From: Gordonia sp. PDNC005
GTDB taxonomy: Bacteria; Actinomycetota; Actinomycetes; Mycobacteriales; Mycobacteriaceae
DNA: 64,000 bases
Assembly: GCF_016919385.1 (NCBI RefSeq)
Contig: NZ_CP070351.1
Location: forward strand, 1,116,001 to 1,180,000
Direction of reading: 5' to 3'
Each line of letters begins with the position of its first letter. Position 1 is the stretch's first letter. The position numbers and the translations under genes were made by a program. The notes under the pieces are model-generated. The model ran no database searches, had not been told where the DNA came from, and worked only from the letters and a program-made list of their open reading frames with translations. Of this stretch, positions 26,633 to 35,735 are shown in pieces.

Positions 26633-26980
26633 CTACGAGAGGTTGAACTCGGCCTTCACCTCGCGGGTGCGAATGTGCTCGAAGTAGAACGACAGGAACG
26701 GGATGGTTCCGGCGATAGCGGTCAGGACCAACTTGGGCAGCGGCCACCGAGCCTTGATGCTCAGGTCGACGGTGAAGATCAGGTACGCGAAGTAGATCCA
26801 GCCGTGAGCGATGCCGACCCAGCCGTAGCCGTCGACGTCGAAGCCGTACTTGGCGACCATCTCGGCGACCAGGGCCAGCAGCCAGATGCCGGTGATCCAT
26901 GCGAGGACTCGGTAGCGGACTAGCGCACCGTGGACCCGCTTCTGGGTGGCGGCGGACTCGGCGTTAGACATGTCGGTCAC
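26633..26980 (-). CDS. DUF3817 family membrane protein (Rv1342c-type)
   Basis: A 115-residue membrane protein with three or four hydrophobic helices (YRVLAWITGIWLLALVAEM, GIAHGWIYFAYLIFTVDLS, LVLTAIAGTIPFLSFYFEH). The conserved histidine in AHGWIYFAYL and the R-V/E pattern in helix 1 are DUF3817 features shared with the copy at 10748. GTG 26980 is preferred because AAGGA lies about seven bases upstream; ATG 26971 is possible. The position after rdgB matches Rv1342c. Function unknown. Confidence 0.82.
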   Translation of the reverse strand: MTDMSNAESAATQKRVHGALVRYRVLAWITGIWLLALVAEMVAKYGFDVDGYGWVGIAHGWIYFAYLIFTVDLSIKARWPLPKLVLTAIAGTIPFLSFYFEHIRTREVKAEFNLS

Positions 26981-27005
26981 AGATGTTCCTTCGGTGCAGA
27001 TCAGA

Positions 27006-27410
27006 TCAGCGGGCGTCGTCGCCGCGGTCGTTGAGCTCGGAGAGATACCGGTTGTAGTCGGCGAGACCGTCATCGGGCTCGTCGAAGACGGCGATGTGCG
27101 GGTCGCGCGCCGTCGGGCGCTCGGGGAGGACTCCATCGGGGATCTCGGTGGGTCCGCGGCGTTCGGCGGCGGTGTGCACGGCGTCCGGATCGGACTCCAT
27201 CACGACGAACCGCCGATACGCGTACACGACGGCGATGGCGAACGCAGGCCACTGCAGTGCGTAGCCGAGGTTCTGAAAGCTGCCCGATGACGATTCGAAC
27301 CGGCCCCATTGCCACCACGCAAGCGCCAGGCATGCTCCCGCGGCGACCACCACGAGCGCGATCAACGCAGGTCGGTGTCGCTTCGGGGTTGATGCTGCAG
27401 TGTCGGCCAC
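27006..27410 (-). CDS. Small membrane protein, LprD-like (Rv1343c-type)
   Basis: A 134-residue protein with two membrane helices close together: ALIALVVVAAGACLALAWWQW and GYALQWPAFAIAVVYAYRRF, followed by a charged cytoplasmic tail ending DYNRYLSELNDRGDD. The WWQWGRFESSSGSFQNLGYALQWP signature and the position match Rv1343c, named LprD. The AGAC in helix 1 is a weak lipobox at best, so I would not call it a lipoprotein. GTG 27410 is fixed by TACCGT 7 bases upstream. Function unknown. Confidence 0.75.
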   Translation of the reverse strand: MADTAASTPKRHRPALIALVVVAAGACLALAWWQWGRFESSSGSFQNLGYALQWPAFAIAVVYAYRRFVVMESDPDAVHTAAERRGPTEIPDGVLPERPTARDPHIAVFDEPDDGLADYNRYLSELNDRGDDAR

Positions 27411-27417
27411 GAGCTCT

Positions 27418-27423
27418 ACGGTA
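27418..27423 (-). promoter_or_regulatory. -10 element of leaderless promoter, LprD-like gene
   Basis: Minus-strand TACCGT, seven bases (AGAGCTC), then GTG 27410. Confidence 0.5.
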
Positions 27424-27447
27424 CCTGGCCGCTCATAGCGACCGGGG

Positions 27448-27984
27448 TCACAGCGCACTCGCATCGGGCAGCAGGTCCGGGCAGTCGCCACCGGGCACGA
27501 GCTCGTAGTGCCACAGCTCATTGGCGAAGATCTGGCACAACCCGTAGTCGGATCCGTTACGGGACATCCAGTCCATCGCATCGGTGGGGCCGACGTCGAC
27601 CGCTTCGCCGGTCACATGCTTCGACTTGTCGGGGGACGCGACGAACCGGGACGCTGCGTCCTCGGAGCCGTAGGTCCCGACTGCATCCGCGAACAACGAT
27701 TGCTGGAAGTCCCTCGATCGCCAACCCGACGTGATGCGGATGTCGACGTTCTGTGCTCGCGCATCTGCGACGGCACGACGCAATGCGTCCAGGAGATCCG
27801 GGTCGAGTCGGGTGATCGCGGCAGAAGTCGAGTCGACGGTGACGCCCTCGTCGGGCAGCGACCCGTTGTCGGAGGTGTCGACGAAGGAACGGGTGATGTC
27901 GTCCATGCGGCAGGCAGTCGAGGCGAGCACGAGCGACACGGAGACGGCGGCGACGGAGAGGAGGCGAACGATTCTGGTGGTCAT
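27448..27984 (-). CDS. M15-type metallopeptidase, exported (VanY-like)
   Basis: A 178-residue secreted D,D-carboxypeptidase-like protein acting on peptidoglycan stem peptides. An N-terminal signal (LLSVAAVSVSLVLASTAC) ends at Cys25, possibly lipidated although the lipobox is weak. The zinc ligands are His123 and Asp130 (SKHVTGEAVDVGP) and His159 (ELWHYELVP); SGWRS (86-90) is the conserved substrate-binding stretch. ATG 27984 has a GGAGA site. It follows the two-component genes on the same strand with a 29 bp gap, so co-transcription is possible. Confidence 0.85.
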   Translation of the reverse strand: MTTRIVRLLSVAAVSVSLVLASTACRMDDITRSFVDTSDNGSLPDEGVTVDSTSAAITRLDPDLLDALRRAVADARAQNVDIRITSGWRSRDFQQSLFADAVGTYGSEDAASRFVASPDKSKHVTGEAVDVGPTDAMDWMSRNGSDYGLCQIFANELWHYELVPGGDCPDLLPDASAL

Positions 27985-28013
27985 GTCTCCAGAATCGGCG
28001 GGGGATGTCCCGG

Positions 28014-29405
28014 TCAGGTCCCGCCGGTGGAGCGACTGTGCTGCGGTCGTGTCGCCGGGGGGCGGCCCTGGGGGTCGGCGAACTCTGCGACGAACACCGT
28101 CGCCGGTGCACCTTCGACGTCCGTGCGCAGGTATCGGACGTCGCCGCCGAGCAGTTGCGCGTTCTCCCTAGCGATCGCAAGGCCGAGGCCCGCGCCTCCC
28201 GTACGCGTTCGGGCGTCCGACGCCTTGTAGAGGCGCTCGAAGATCCTCGACACGTGTTCGCCGGCGACACCTGGCCCGCGGTCGATGACGGCGACGGTCA
28301 GCACACCCGAGCGGTACGAGATGTGGACCGAAACAGGGGAGGCTCCGTGCCGAACGGCGTTGCCGACGAGATTCGTGACGACAGCGACCAGACGCCTCGG
28401 GTCGGTCGAGACCGAAATCGCCGAGCCTCGGATCTCGACGTCCGACCAACCGCGGCGATGCAGCGCGTCGGTCAGGACGGACACGACGTCGACCGTCTCG
28501 ACCGATACGTCTGCCAAACCCGCATCGCGGCGCGTCATCTCGAGAAGGTCTTCGACGAGGGCCGCCATCGCCGTGACCTCACGGGAGACGAGACTCGCCG
28601 CTCGACCGGCGAAGCCGGGGTCGTCCGCCAATTCCTCCTGCAGCACTTCCGCCGCAGGCACCATCGCGGCGAGTGGCGATCGCAGTTCGTGCGACACGTC
28701 TGCGACAAAACGCTGTGCGCGCTGTTCCTCTTCTTTCAACACGGTGAGCGCGGCGTCCTGTTCGTCGAGCATGTCGTTCAACGACGCCGTGACGCCCTGC
28801 AGTTCGCGCGCGTCTGTCGGCGGCATGCGCACGCCCTCGTCACCTGCGGCGATCCTCTTCGCCGCTCGTTCGACCTTCTTGAGCGGACGCACGACGGACC
28901 GGACGACGAACGCGCCGAGCGCAACGCCGAGGATCACGCTGCCCGCGACGGACGCTGCGAGAATCGTCATGAGGTGGTTGAGACGTTCAGACACGTCGAG
29001 CAGCGGCCTGACGACGAAATAGCTCCGCGCGGGGAAGTCGCCGCCGGGCTGATACCCGATCGCGATCCGCTCGGACGACAGGCGTTCGAACCGAAACAGG
29101 GTGGGATTGCGATCGACGTTGGTGCGGAGGTCGGCGGGCACGAGGTCGGCCGTGGCCCGTGGATCGGAGATCACCTCGCCGCCGACGGTGACGACGACGT
29201 CTGACGGGACGTCCATCGGGTCGTCCCGGAGCGTTGTCATCTCGTCGGTGAACGTCGCAAGGGCGGTCTCTTGCGCGTCCTGGTACGCCCACGATCGGGC
29301 GGACAGCGCGGTGGCGCCGCCTGCGCCGAGCGCCGTCACGAGCACAACCAGCACGGTCCCCAGGAGGACTCGGGCCCTCAGGCTGGGGAGTAGTCGCGTG
29401 ATCAC
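28014..29405 (-). CDS. Sensor histidine kinase
   Basis: A 463-residue membrane kinase. An N-terminal helix (VLLGTVLVVLVTALGAGGA), an extracytoplasmic sensor of about 125 residues and a second helix (AASVAGSVILGVALGAFVV) are followed by HAMP, a HisKA domain with the phospho-accepting His in FVADVSHELRSPLAAM, and a HATPase domain (NLVGNAVRHG, DRGPGVAGEH, GAGLGLAIAR). The frame is open further upstream, but GTG 29405 gives the normal N-terminus just before the first helix and lies 10 bp after the response-regulator stop. It forms a pair with that gene; the signal is unknown. Confidence 0.92.
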   Translation of the reverse strand: MITRLLPSLRARVLLGTVLVVLVTALGAGGATALSARSWAYQDAQETALATFTDEMTTLRDDPMDVPSDVVVTVGGEVISDPRATADLVPADLRTNVDRNPTLFRFERLSSERIAIGYQPGGDFPARSYFVVRPLLDVSERLNHLMTILAASVAGSVILGVALGAFVVRSVVRPLKKVERAAKRIAAGDEGVRMPPTDARELQGVTASLNDMLDEQDAALTVLKEEEQRAQRFVADVSHELRSPLAAMVPAAEVLQEELADDPGFAGRAASLVSREVTAMAALVEDLLEMTRRDAGLADVSVETVDVVSVLTDALHRRGWSDVEIRGSAISVSTDPRRLVAVVTNLVGNAVRHGASPVSVHISYRSGVLTVAVIDRGPGVAGEHVSRIFERLYKASDARTRTGGAGLGLAIARENAQLLGGDVRYLRTDVEGAPATVFVAEFADPQGRPPATRPQHSRSTGGT

Positions 29406-29415
29406 GGCGTCGCGC

Positions 29416-30096
29416 TCATGGAGCGAACCGATAGCCGAAACCGCGGACCGTCTCGATGTGGTGGTCGCCGATCTTGGTCCGGAGACGTTGGATGGCGTTG
29501 TCGACAAGGCGTGAATCGCCGAGATACGACTGGTCCCATACGAGTTCGAGGAGCTGATCCCGGCTCAGGACCTGACCGACGTGGTCGGCGAACGTCAGCA
29601 TCAGACGGGTCTCGGTGGGGCTCAGCGGCAACGGTTCCCCGTCCCGTCGCACCTGGGCGGCTCCGCGGTCGACGATCAGGTCGCCGAGGGACACGGTGTC
29701 GGCGGTCGCCGTCGACGGAGCTGGACTGGTGGGGGCGCTCGCGACACGTCGGACGTTCGCCTTGATCCTGGCGTCGAGAACTCGGGGGCTCACGGGTTTG
29801 ACGACGTAGTCGTCCGCGCCGGCTTCCAGTCCCGCGACCATGTCGATGTCGTCCGACCTGGCAGTCAGCATGACGATGGGGATGTCGCTGATCGCCCGAA
29901 TCGAGCGGCAGACGCTGAAGCCGTCAGCACCGGGCAGTCCGATGTCGAGAATCACGACGTCCGCTGCGTCGAGGAGCTCAGGCAGTCGATGGCCTGGGGC
30001 GGCGGATTCGGCCTGCACAGTGTGATCGAGGCGTTCCAGACTCATCTGGAGCGCCTCGACGATGTGCGGATCGTCCTCGATCAATAGAAGTCGCAT
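29416..30096 (-). CDS. Response regulator, OmpR family
   Basis: A 226-residue regulator with an N-terminal receiver domain (LLIEDDPHIVEAL; phospho-acceptor Asp in VVILDIGLPGADG; KPVSPRVLDAR) and a C-terminal winged helix (PLSPTETRLMLTFADHVGQ, VDNAIQRLRTKIG, ETVRGFGYRFAP). The start is ATG 30096, the residue before RLLLIEDD; the longer open frame upstream is a shadow of the PAP2 gene. It is co-transcribed with the kinase at 28014-29405. Confidence 0.94.
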   Translation of the reverse strand: MRLLLIEDDPHIVEALQMSLERLDHTVQAESAAPGHRLPELLDAADVVILDIGLPGADGFSVCRSIRAISDIPIVMLTARSDDIDMVAGLEAGADDYVVKPVSPRVLDARIKANVRRVASAPTSPAPSTATADTVSLGDLIVDRGAAQVRRDGEPLPLSPTETRLMLTFADHVGQVLSRDQLLELVWDQSYLGDSRLVDNAIQRLRTKIGDHHIETVRGFGYRFAP

Positions 30097-30103
30097 GCTT
30101 GGA

Positions 30104-30757
30104 CTAGCTTCGCACAGTGTGCAGTCTGGTCCCGGGGTTCGTCTGATGCACGGCGACGCGGCGACCGCGAACGGGAACCAGGCACTCGGCGGCCGCCGCT
30201 GCGGCGATCGCGATGAGCCAGCCGCCGATGACATCCGACGGGCGGTGCCACTGCAGCGCGACGACGGCGGCCGACACGGCCACTGACCCGACGGTGGCAC
30301 CGACTGCGGCGACGGTCCGAAATCGATTCGGAAGGACAACAACGAGAGCGATCCCCGCGGCGACGAACGCTGCGACGGTGTTCGACGGGAACGAGTTGTT
30401 GGCTGTCCCGACACCGAACGACGGCCGGTCGAGGCCGTGCTTCACGAACACTGCGGTCAGGACGGCGCCGAGAATGACTGCTGCAGCGTGCGCTGCGAGT
30501 CGTGTCGAACGGCGCCAGGCGCAGGCCGCACCGATCACGACACCGATGACGACGAGAAGAATCAATTGATGGGTACCGAGCCAACCGGTGGTCGGCACCT
30601 CGTTGCCCCACCGCGCCGCCCATGCCTTCATGGCGGCGTCGTCGGCAGCCTGTCCGGGGTAGGAGGTGACGAACATCGCGAACGAGGCGACTGCGAGGCC
30701 GAGGGCTGTGACGGCGCAGGCGAACGCGCCTATCCGGTGAGCAGAACTGGTCATCAT
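30104..30757 (-). CDS. PAP2-like membrane protein with altered active site
   Basis: A 217-residue protein with five or six membrane helices and the outline of a type 2 phosphatidic acid phosphatase. Motif 1 reads KHGLDRP, motif 2 SFPSNT where the family has PSGH, and motif 3 LQWHRPSD with the catalytic His and Asp in place. The loss of the PSGH histidine questions normal phosphatase chemistry. ATG 30757 follows AAGGTGG. The stop lies 7 bp before the response-regulator start, so these three genes may be one unit. Envelope lipid or undecaprenyl-phosphate processing is the family role. Confidence 0.75.
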   Translation of the reverse strand: MMTSSAHRIGAFACAVTALGLAVASFAMFVTSYPGQAADDAAMKAWAARWGNEVPTTGWLGTHQLILLVVIGVVIGAACAWRRSTRLAAHAAAVILGAVLTAVFVKHGLDRPSFGVGTANNSFPSNTVAAFVAAGIALVVVLPNRFRTVAAVGATVGSVAVSAAVVALQWHRPSDVIGGWLIAIAAAAAAECLVPVRGRRVAVHQTNPGTRLHTVRS

Positions 30758-30832
30758 GGCATCCACCTTGCAGATCGGATGTCGCGGATCGGGGGCTCGG
30801 TCGACGCAGAAATGTCGCAACTGTGTCGCAGC

Positions 30833-30838
30833 TATTCT
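30833..30838 (+). promoter_or_regulatory. -10 element of promoter for the AlkD-like gene
   Basis: TATTCT ends six bases before GTG 30845. The bases between (CGAGGG) could also act weakly as a ribosome site. Confidence 0.4.
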
Positions 30839-30844
30839 CGAGGG

Positions 30845-31507
30845 GTGACCGATGTCGACACGATCCTCGCCGAACTCGCCGAACTTGCTGATGAGAGGAC
30901 GTCGGCGATCAACCGTCGACACGGCGACGACCACGCGGTGAAGCTGTCGTCCTTGCGTGCGATCGCAAAACGATGCAAGACGCAACAACCCCTGGCCGTC
31001 GACCTGTGGAACACGGGCGACAGCGCCGCGCGCCTCGTCTCGCTCCTGATCTGTCGGCCGAAAGACTTCGCCGCGGCCGAGCTGGACATGATGCTGCGCG
31101 AGGCAGGCACTCCAAAAGTGACCGACTGGCTCATCGGCAACGTCGTCGCGAAGAGCCCGCATCGGGAGGTGTTGAGAGTCGCCTGGCTCGACGACGCCGA
31201 TCCTGTTGTCGCCGCCGCTGGCTGGTCGTTGACCGCAGACCGGGTGGCGAAGGATTCCGAGGGACTCGATCTCACCGGGCTCCTGGATGCGATCGAATCA
31301 GAGATGAAGGGCGCGCCGGACCGACTCCAATGGTCCATGAACACCTGTCTGGCTCAGATCGGCATCGGCCACGCGGAGCTACGGGGCCGGGCGGTATCGA
31401 TCGGCGAGAGCCTGGGGGTGCTCGCGGACTACCCGACGTCGCCGGGGTGCACGTCGCCCTACGCACCGACGTGGATCGCGGAAATGGTGCGCCGTGCCGA
31501 TGCGTGA
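30845..31507 (+). CDS. DNA alkylation repair protein, AlkD-like
   Basis: A 220-residue all-helical protein of the size of AlkD-type HEAT-repeat glycosylases, which excise N3- and N7-alkylated purines. Recognisable parts are HAVKLSSLRAIAKRCKTQQPLA, LWNTGDSAARLVSLL, WLDDADPVVAAAGWSL and the final CTSPYAPTWIAEMV. I cannot verify the catalytic Trp/Asp/Arg set by eye. GTG 30845 is read from a promoter shared with the divergent PAP2 gene. It ends 10 bp before the iron box of irtA. Confidence 0.7.
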   Translation: MTDVDTILAELAELADERTSAINRRHGDDHAVKLSSLRAIAKRCKTQQPLAVDLWNTGDSAARLVSLLICRPKDFAAAELDMMLREAGTPKVTDWLIGNVVAKSPHREVLRVAWLDDADPVVAAAGWSLTADRVAKDSEGLDLTGLLDAIESEMKGAPDRLQWSMNTCLAQIGIGHAELRGRAVSIGESLGVLADYPTSPGCTSPYAPTWIAEMVRRADA

Positions 31508-31517
31508 CTGTCTCATC

Positions 31518-31536
31518 TAAGATTAGGCAAACCTAA
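31518..31536. promoter_or_regulatory. IdeR/DtxR iron box in front of irtA
   Basis: TAAGATTAGGCAAACCTAA matches the DtxR/IdeR consensus TWAGGTTAGSCTAACCTWA at 17 of 19 positions. It is embedded in a longer perfect palindrome with arms AAGATTAGG and CCTAATCTT (31519-31540). It lies 15 bp before the irtA start, so iron-loaded IdeR would repress irtAB. Confidence 0.85.
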
Positions 31537-31551
31537 TCTTCAGGAGGGTTC

Positions 31552-34041
31552 ATGGGAACCGGCTTCCAGGGCGCGATGCTGCGCGCACTCGGCGCGAAGA
31601 ACCATCCGGCGACGGTCACCGGCGTCCGGTGGATCACCGAACACGTCGTCCGCATCGACTTCCGCTGCACCGAGATCATGTACCCGGCGGGGGAGAAGCC
31701 CGCTGCCTGGGTTCGCGCCTGGTTTCCCGACGCAGACAACCCGTCGAAGTTCCACCAGCGTGGATACACCTTCGTCGACCCGGAGCCGACTGCCGGCACA
31801 TTTGCTCTCTGCTTCCTCGTCCACGAACCGGCGGGTCCGGCCTCGACGTGGGCCCGCGCCGCATCGGTCGGCGACGAACTGCTGATGACCAGGCTCAGCG
31901 GCGACGGCTACGACGTGCCGGAGGACCCGCTCGGCTACCTATTGCTGGGCGATGTCGCATCATGGCCCGCGTTTGCCTCCCTGGTCCAAAAGATTCCCGC
32001 CGACGTGCCGATCCGCGTTGTTCTGGAGTACCAGAACGACGACGATCTCGATCTCCCCATGCCCGCTCACGACGGCCTGACGGTCGACTGGGTTCCGACC
32101 GGCCCAGACCGCCGTGCGTTGGTCGATGCCATCGGGGACGGCGACTACCGCGGGTGGGCCACCTGGGTGACGGCCGAGAGCACCGCGGTGCGGCTGGCGA
32201 AATCTGCGCTGGCCCGCGACCACGGCCACAACAAGGCTACGATGCACGCGCAGGCATATTGGGCGGCCGGTCGTGCGATGGGCAGACAAGCGGACGTGGA
32301 AGTCGATGCGCCGGAAACCCCGGAGCAGCCCACTGCGAAGACGGCGTCGGTGCTTGCCCCCGCAGTGCCCGCAATGGTGATCGCCGGACTCTTCGCGCTG
32401 GTGCTCGCCGTGCTCGAAGTGGTCCCGCTCGTTCTCTTCGCCGAACTGGCTCGACGGCTGGTATCCGGGGCCGACCGAGCCGAACTGGTCAGCGTCGGCG
32501 TCACCGCATTGATCGTGCTGGTCGCGGGCGGTGTGGGGAGCGCCGTCTTGATCGCTGTCATGCACTTCTATGACCAGGTGTACGCGGCCGCGCTGAGACG
32601 ACGGGTGCTCGCCAAACTGTCGCGACTGCCGCTCGGATGGTTCGCCGAGCGGCGCCATTCCGACATCCGCAAGACGGTGCAGGACGACGTCTCCGGGCTG
32701 CACTACCTGATCACCCATGCCGTGCCCGACCTCATCTTCGCCGTGGTGACACCCCTGGTGATTCTCGGCTACCTGTTCGCCGTGGACTGGCGCCTTGCGC
32801 TGGTCCTGCTGACCCCGGTGATCGTGTACGTCGTGTTGATGGGGCGCCTGGCCACGGCCGACAAACCGCGCCTCACTAAGCGCATGCAGTGGTACGCGAC
32901 GCTGCCCGGCGACGCCGAGCGGTTCATCGGTGGGCAGCAGACCTCACGTGTGTTCGGCGATCGGGCGACCGTCGACCTGCCCGGAGAGGTGCGCCGCCTC
33001 ACGGACTTCGTCAAGGACTGGCAGAACGCCACCGTAGCCACCAAGTCGGTTCTGTTGCAGCTCAATCGCCCTATGACGTCGATGGTTCTCGTCTGCTTCG
33101 TCGGTACGGCGTTGATCACGGCGGGTTGGATGGAGGCCGTTGCAGTCCTTCCGTTCCTGATCCTCGGGACATCGCTCGGCGACCGACTGCTCGGCGCGTC
33201 GTTCGCCGCCAACGGACTGCGGGAGGGCATGGAGGCCAAGGCCGGCCTCGACCTCCTCCTGACCACCGGGGACCTTCCTCTCGCCGACAATGAGGTGGCG
33301 TTGACTTCCGGACCTGCGACCGTCGCGCTGCGCGGGGTCACGTTCGGGTACACGCCCGGACGGCCGGTGCTCGACGGCGTCGATCTACGCCTGGCACCCG
33401 GGACGACGACCGCACTCATCGGCCCGTCCGGAGCCGGAAAGTCGACGATCGCTGCGCTGGTGGCCCGACTCTGGGACCCGACATCGGGGAGTGTCCTGAT
33501 CGATGGCGTCGACTATCGCGACGTGCCCGAAGAACAGTTCCGAAGCCGGGTCGCCGTGGTGTTGCAGGACGTGCAGCTGGTCCGCGGAACCATCGCGGAC
33601 AACATCGCGCTCGGGCTGCCGGACGTTGAGCGTTCGGCGATCGTCGAGGCCGCGCGCGCCGCATACATCGACGAAGTGATCTCGGCGCTGCCAGACGGGT
33701 ACGACACCGTCGTGGATCGCGAGAGTCTGTCCGGCGGGCAGCGACAACGCATCGCGATCGCCCGCGCAATCCTCGGGGATCCACGGTTGGTGGTGCTCGA
33801 CGAGGCCACCGCCGCCGCCGATCCGGATTCGGAATGGGAGGTGCGGCAGGGCCTGTCACAGCTCCTCGCCGGTCGGACGGTACTCGTCGTCGCACATCGC
33901 CTGCACACGGTCGCCGATTCGGATCGCATCGTGGTGCTCGACGGTGGGCGAATCGTCGAACAAGGACCACCGGCCGAGCTCCTCGAGGCGGGCGGGCGAT
34001 ATGCGGCGATGACCGCGCAAGCACGGGAGGCGCTCCGATGA
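31552..34041 (+). CDS. irtA: Siderophore ABC importer/reductase subunit IrtA
   Basis: Half of the IrtAB transporter that brings iron-loaded mycobactin-type siderophores across the inner membrane and reduces the iron. The 829 residues contain an N-terminal siderophore-interacting FAD domain (about 1-265; FHQRGYTFVDPEP, DVASWPAFASLV), a six-helix exporter-fold membrane domain (about 280-560) and an ATPase (Walker A GPSGAGKST at 624-632, LSGGQ at 726-730, VVLDEATAAADPDS). ATG 31552 has an AGGAGGG site. It sits behind an IdeR box and overlaps irtB by 4 bp. No siderophore biosynthesis genes are in the window. Confidence 0.95.
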   Translation: MGTGFQGAMLRALGAKNHPATVTGVRWITEHVVRIDFRCTEIMYPAGEKPAAWVRAWFPDADNPSKFHQRGYTFVDPEPTAGTFALCFLVHEPAGPASTWARAASVGDELLMTRLSGDGYDVPEDPLGYLLLGDVASWPAFASLVQKIPADVPIRVVLEYQNDDDLDLPMPAHDGLTVDWVPTGPDRRALVDAIGDGDYRGWATWVTAESTAVRLAKSALARDHGHNKATMHAQAYWAAGRAMGRQADVEVDAPETPEQPTAKTASVLAPAVPAMVIAGLFALVLAVLEVVPLVLFAELARRLVSGADRAELVSVGVTALIVLVAGGVGSAVLIAVMHFYDQVYAAALRRRVLAKLSRLPLGWFAERRHSDIRKTVQDDVSGLHYLITHAVPDLIFAVVTPLVILGYLFAVDWRLALVLLTPVIVYVVLMGRLATADKPRLTKRMQWYATLPGDAERFIGGQQTSRVFGDRATVDLPGEVRRLTDFVKDWQNATVATKSVLLQLNRPMTSMVLVCFVGTALITAGWMEAVAVLPFLILGTSLGDRLLGASFAANGLREGMEAKAGLDLLLTTGDLPLADNEVALTSGPATVALRGVTFGYTPGRPVLDGVDLRLAPGTTTALIGPSGAGKSTIAALVARLWDPTSGSVLIDGVDYRDVPEEQFRSRVAVVLQDVQLVRGTIADNIALGLPDVERSAIVEAARAAYIDEVISALPDGYDTVVDRESLSGGQRQRIAIARAILGDPRLVVLDEATAAADPDSEWEVRQGLSQLLAGRTVLVVAHRLHTVADSDRIVVLDGGRIVEQGPPAELLEAGGRYAAMTAQAREALR

Positions 34042-35735
34042 TCTTGAATGATGTCGCCGCGGTGACCGGTGGGGCACGTCGTGCCGACCGCGCTGCGTTC
34101 TACGGACTGACGATCGTCTCGACAATTCTGCAAGCGGTCGCCACCATCGGCCTGGTACCGGTGCTCTCGGCGCTCTTCAGCGACCAACCGGCCGACGCGT
34201 GGCCGTGGGTGGCGATGATGGTCATGGCGTTGATCGTCGGATGGGCGACCGACATGGCCGCCACCAAGGCCGGGGTCCGGGTCGGGTTCGGCGTCATCGA
34301 CGCAGCGGAACGGGCGGGTGTGCAGGCGATCCGGACGCTCGATCCAGCCGCCTTGCACGGTGAGCGTGCGTCGATGCTTCGTGATCTCGTCGCGAAGTCG
34401 GGACCAGACGCCGTGTCGGCCATCGTGCTGTTGTTCTCCCCGTTGATCCGCGCGGCCCTTCTCGTTCCGTTCCTGTCAGCCGGCCTGTTCCTGGTGTCGT
34501 GGCAGCTCGGTCTCGTCGGACTCGTCGCGGGCGCCGCACTGTTCAGCGCGTTCTTCCTCAGCCGCCGCGTGGTGGCGAAGGCCGAGGACGGTTTCGCGGC
34601 GGCCGGTCGCGAGCTCGACGACCGGATGCTGGAGTTCGCGTGGGCGCAGCCGACCCTGCGGGCAGCCGGGGTCGGTCCGCGCCTGGTCGACGGCGTGATC
34701 TCCCGGTCCCGAAGTCGCGGCTTCCGGCTGCTCGCCTGGCAGATACCCGGAGACGTCCTGTTCAGTGTGGTCGGACAGATCGTGCTCATCGCGCTCGGCG
34801 TGACGGCGGGCGCCCTGTACCTGTCCGACGACCTCTCCGGATCGACGGCAGCCGCGCTGATCGTCGTCGCCCTGCGGATGGTCGAGAGCACAGGGTCGTT
34901 GTCGTTGTTGGCGACGCCGTACGCGGGAATCCAACGGACACTCGCCGACCTGCGCCGACTCGTCGAGTCGGAGGATCAGGTCCAGACACCGGCTGACGGA
35001 GCGGACGGCCCGGTCGACGTCGTCCTGGACGCGGTCGACTACAGCTATCCGGACGGAACTCGTGCGCTGGACGGTGTTGATCTGACGATCGGTCGGGGCG
35101 AGATCACGGTGATCGTCGGACACTCGGGGTCGGGCAAGTCGACACTGCTCGACGTGGTGGCCGGCTTGCGGGAACCGTCAGGCGGGCAGGTGTCGGTCGG
35201 TGGTTCGGTGTCGGATGCTGACACGCGACTCGCGGGCTCGGCCGTCGTCTTCCAGACCACCCTCCTTCGGCCCGGAACCGTCCGCGAGAACGTCGTGACC
35301 GGAGACGCCGCCGCCGACTTGGTGGAGATCGCGGATCTTGCTCAGCTCGACCCCGTGCTGGCGGGCCTGCCCGACGGTTGGGAGTCGAAGATCGGTGAGG
35401 GCGGGAACACTCTCTCCGGAGGCGAACGCCAGCGGGTCGGTCTTGCGCGGGCACTCGCCAAACCGGCCGGTGTGCTGTTGGTGGATGAAGCGACGTCGTC
35501 GTTGGACGTGGTGACGGAACGGGCGGTCGTGGAGTCATTGGAGCGCATTCGGGGAACGCGCACGATCGTGGTCGTCACGCACCGTCCTGCGTTGGTGGCG
35601 ATCGCGGATTCGGTCGTAGTGCTCGATGGCGGGCGGGTGGCCGAGTCCGGCCCCGTCGAAGTTCTCCTCGCAGGGGGCGGTGTGTTCGCCGATCTCTGGG
35701 AGCGTTGGCGTTCGTCTGAGGGATGGCAGGTGTGA
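34038..35735 (+). CDS. irtB: Siderophore ABC importer subunit IrtB
   Basis: Partner of IrtA: 565 residues with an exporter-type membrane domain (about 15-320) and an ATPase domain (Walker A GHSGSGKST near 361, LSGGERQRVG near 457, VLLVDEATSSLDVVTE). It lacks the N-terminal FAD domain, as IrtB proteins do. ATG 34038 overlaps the irtA stop (ATGA), so the two halves are made in equal amounts under the same iron control. The stop codon lies in a hairpin shared with the convergent gene. Confidence 0.94.
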   Translation: MILNDVAAVTGGARRADRAAFYGLTIVSTILQAVATIGLVPVLSALFSDQPADAWPWVAMMVMALIVGWATDMAATKAGVRVGFGVIDAAERAGVQAIRTLDPAALHGERASMLRDLVAKSGPDAVSAIVLLFSPLIRAALLVPFLSAGLFLVSWQLGLVGLVAGAALFSAFFLSRRVVAKAEDGFAAAGRELDDRMLEFAWAQPTLRAAGVGPRLVDGVISRSRSRGFRLLAWQIPGDVLFSVVGQIVLIALGVTAGALYLSDDLSGSTAAALIVVALRMVESTGSLSLLATPYAGIQRTLADLRRLVESEDQVQTPADGADGPVDVVLDAVDYSYPDGTRALDGVDLTIGRGEITVIVGHSGSGKSTLLDVVAGLREPSGGQVSVGGSVSDADTRLAGSAVVFQTTLLRPGTVRENVVTGDAAADLVEIADLAQLDPVLAGLPDGWESKIGEGGNTLSGGERQRVGLARALAKPAGVLLVDEATSSLDVVTERAVVESLERIRGTRTIVVVTHRPALVAIADSVVVLDGGRVAESGPVEVLLAGGGVFADLWERWRSSEGWQV

